Source of the DNA: Candidatus Gastranaerophilales bacterium
GTDB lineage: Bacteria > Cyanobacteriota > Vampirovibrionia > Gastranaerophilales > Gastranaerophilaceae
NCBI GenBank assembly: GCA_944326625.1
Contig: CALVER010000087.1
Coordinates: 1-6,374 of the forward strand
DNA length: 6,374 nucleotides
Direction of reading: 5' to 3'
The position numbers and the translations under genes were made by a program. Below the pieces are notes generated by a model. The model worked only from the letters and a program-made list of their open reading frames with translations, did no database searches and was not told where the DNA came from. Numbering within the stretch: position 1 is the stretch's first letter; each line of letters starts with the position of its first letter. This document shows, piece after piece, positions 5,549 to 6,374 of the stretch.

Positions 5549-6229
5549 TTACAACTTATGAGGATAATCTTCTTTGAATTCCCAGTTGTCATAATATTCA
5601 AGCAAAAATGTACAGTACCGGCCGGCTGTTTCACAGGCGCGCAAGGCAGCATCACGGGTTGAAGAATCCTGTTCGCGCTGGCAGTAAGATCCAAAAGCCT
5701 TATTCGGATAATAATAATGATTTATGGAATTCATTTCACGTCCGCAAAGCAAAAAACTAAAACGATCCCTGCCGCCCTCATTTGGAGGTGCATCACCGTT
5801 TATATCATAAATAATATCAAAACAATCGCCGTTATTCATAGTAAACATACTGCCATCTGCCAGCACAGCCCTCATATAACGTTCAGTATTCGGGTCATAT
5901 TCGACTGTTACGGTTTTTAAATATTTGGCGAGATATTTTGCAAAAAATTTATCGGCTTCATCGCGCTGCTTATGATCATCGACTTCACCGTCCTCATCGT
6001 ACTGAACGCCTGTATAAGTCCAATTTAAAGCCGAACCGTTATCCACTTCCGACAATTGAATTGCCTGACTCATCATGCTGTAAAATTTTTTCAGCTTAAC
6101 ACTTGCTGTTTTAGCCTTATAATTACTAATCAAAGTCGGAATTGTCATGGCTGCTACAACGCCGATTATGCCGAGAGTTATTAAAACCTCCGCGAGGGTA
6201 AACGCGGCACGACGAATATTGGCGGACAT
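5549..6229 (-). CDS. Type IV pilin-like / pseudopilin protein
   Basis: From ATG 6229 this is a 226-aa prepilin with a short basic leader (MSANIRRAA). The class III signal follows as FTLAEVLITLGIIGVVAAMTIPTLI. Cleavage is expected between Ala9 and Phe10, with Glu at mature position 5. The hydrophobic helix runs over about residues 10-34. The globular part has DINGDAPPNEGGRD (142-155), like the metal-binding loop of pseudopilins, five Cys (136, 162, 183, 199, 206) and a C-terminal WEFKEDYP. It probably acts at the cell envelope in a type IV pilus or type II-like machine. The -1 residue is Ala rather than the usual Gly. The frame stays open upstream to GTG 6319 (GGGAGGG 8 nt before it) and ATG 6367, but that extension is encoded by repeat DNA and ATG 6229 has no clear ribosome-binding site, so the start is uncertain. 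A terminator follows the stop. Confidence 0.85.
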   Translation of the reverse strand: MSANIRRAAFTLAEVLITLGIIGVVAAMTIPTLISNYKAKTASVKLKKFYSMMSQAIQLSEVDNGSALNWTYTGVQYDEDGEVDDHKQRDEADKFFAKYLAKYLKTVTVEYDPNTERYMRAVLADGSMFTMNNGDCFDIIYDINGDAPPNEGGRDRFSFLLCGREMNSINHYYYPNKAFGSYCQREQDSSTRDAALRACETAGRYCTFLLEYYDNWEFKEDYPHKL

Positions 6230-6262
6230 GTCTACGTGCGTAGCACCGGCTTTCTTTTTAAA

Positions 6263-6294
6263 GTCGTTAAGACGATAAGACGTTAGGACGTTAA
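6263..6294. repeat. Four tandem 8-bp units
   Basis: The plus strand reads GTCGTTAA, GACGATAA, GACGTTAG, GACGTTAA in direct succession, then GTCC. The unit length is not a multiple of three. The array lies between the upstream candidate starts of the pilin-like gene (6367 and 6319) and ATG 6229, so gain or loss of one unit would move the upstream starts out of frame. Confidence 0.65.
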
Positions 6295-6303
6295 GTCCTT
6301 TTC

Positions 6304-6320
6304 TGTGAGCTTCGCTCACA
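6304..6320. repeat. Perfect 7-bp hairpin
   Basis: TGTGAGC (6304-6310) and GCTCACA (6314-6320) are perfect complements around TTC. On the minus strand the hairpin overlaps the candidate GTG start at 6319, so it could affect initiation there. It forms part of the GC-rich repeat block at the window edge. Confidence 0.6.
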
Positions 6321-6327
6321 AAATTTT

Positions 6328-6365
6328 CCCTCCCGCCCTTGAGGGGGAGGGTTAGGGTGGGGGGC
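6328..6365 (-). repeat. CCCTC-type GC-rich repeat, inverted relative to the left copy
   Basis: On the minus strand this reads a CCACCCTAACCC part, then CCCTCAAGGGCGGGAGGG. It resembles the left-end copy (201-270) but without that copy's hairpin insert. CCCTCC (6328-6333) can pair with GGAGGG (6346-6351). The minus-strand GGGAGGG (6328-6334) is also a good ribosome-binding site 8 nt before GTG 6319. The repeat may run on beyond the window. Confidence 0.6.
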
Positions 6366-6374
6366 ATTCTCTTC

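Noticed and set aside
5473..5694. Minus-strand 73-codon frame overlapping the pilin-like gene and terminator
   Set aside because: It is in another frame over the pilin-like C-terminus and reads through the terminator hairpin; no ribosome-binding site or recognisable protein.
6230..6374. CRISPR-like array or insertion sequence end at the right edge
   Set aside because: The short units are 8 bp, directly adjacent and degenerate, with no spacers. No transposase fragment is readable in any frame.

Overview
The window most resembles a gut bacterium of the Gastranaerophilales (Vampirovibrionia/Melainabacteria, non-photosynthetic relatives of Cyanobacteria). I infer this from the type IV pilin-like protein at the right end (signature AAFTLAEVLITLGIIGVVAA, DxNG...PN..G.D loop, C-terminal DYP), from AT-rich coding DNA with GC-rich palindromic repeats between genes, and from a set of proteins that I recognise only as lineage-type hypotheticals. 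The assignment rests on recall and was not searched.

Layout. Positions 1-363 hold no convincing gene. They contain nested palindromic dispersed repeats, a CCCTC-type repeat interrupted by a hairpin, and a nine-base C tract (G on the minus strand). Positions 364-1750 (minus strand) are a two-gene nucleotide-metabolism operon: a stand-alone, divergent AICAR-transformylase domain of PurH, followed 7 nt later by a dCMP deaminase. A 147-nt divergent promoter region (1751-1897) separates it from a plus-strand gene for a 205-aa acidic coiled-coil protein. That gene runs tail to tail into four minus-strand genes in two pairs: 5380-3288 (420 aa and 270 aa, 17 nt apart) and 3115-2505 (90 aa and 108 aa, 11 nt apart). 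The last of these overlaps the 205-aa gene by 11 bp. A terminator hairpin (5497-5528) then closes off a minus-strand type IV pilin-like gene, whose 5' end merges into another GC-rich repeat block at the window edge.

How the genes may work together. The transformylase and deaminase belong to purine and deoxypyrimidine nucleotide supply. The five proteins of 1898-5380 have no domain I can name, but the 108-aa and 420-aa proteins are recognisably related: 14 of the first 34 residues are identical without gaps, and both end in a coiled coil followed by a [DE]K.I...FK motif. They look like a short and a long member of one family with conserved helical ends and a variable middle. That plan resembles axial or secreted filament proteins, although no homology to those is visible. 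The long member carries an internal duplication of about 82 residues. This module is the best candidate for an undescribed system here.

The two repeat blocks at the window ends carry a related CCCTC..CCCTCAAGGG element in opposite orientation. Each also brings a ribosome-binding site and a length-unstable tract (G9, or four 8-bp units) next to a potential reading frame. This suggests phase-variable expression but does not prove it.
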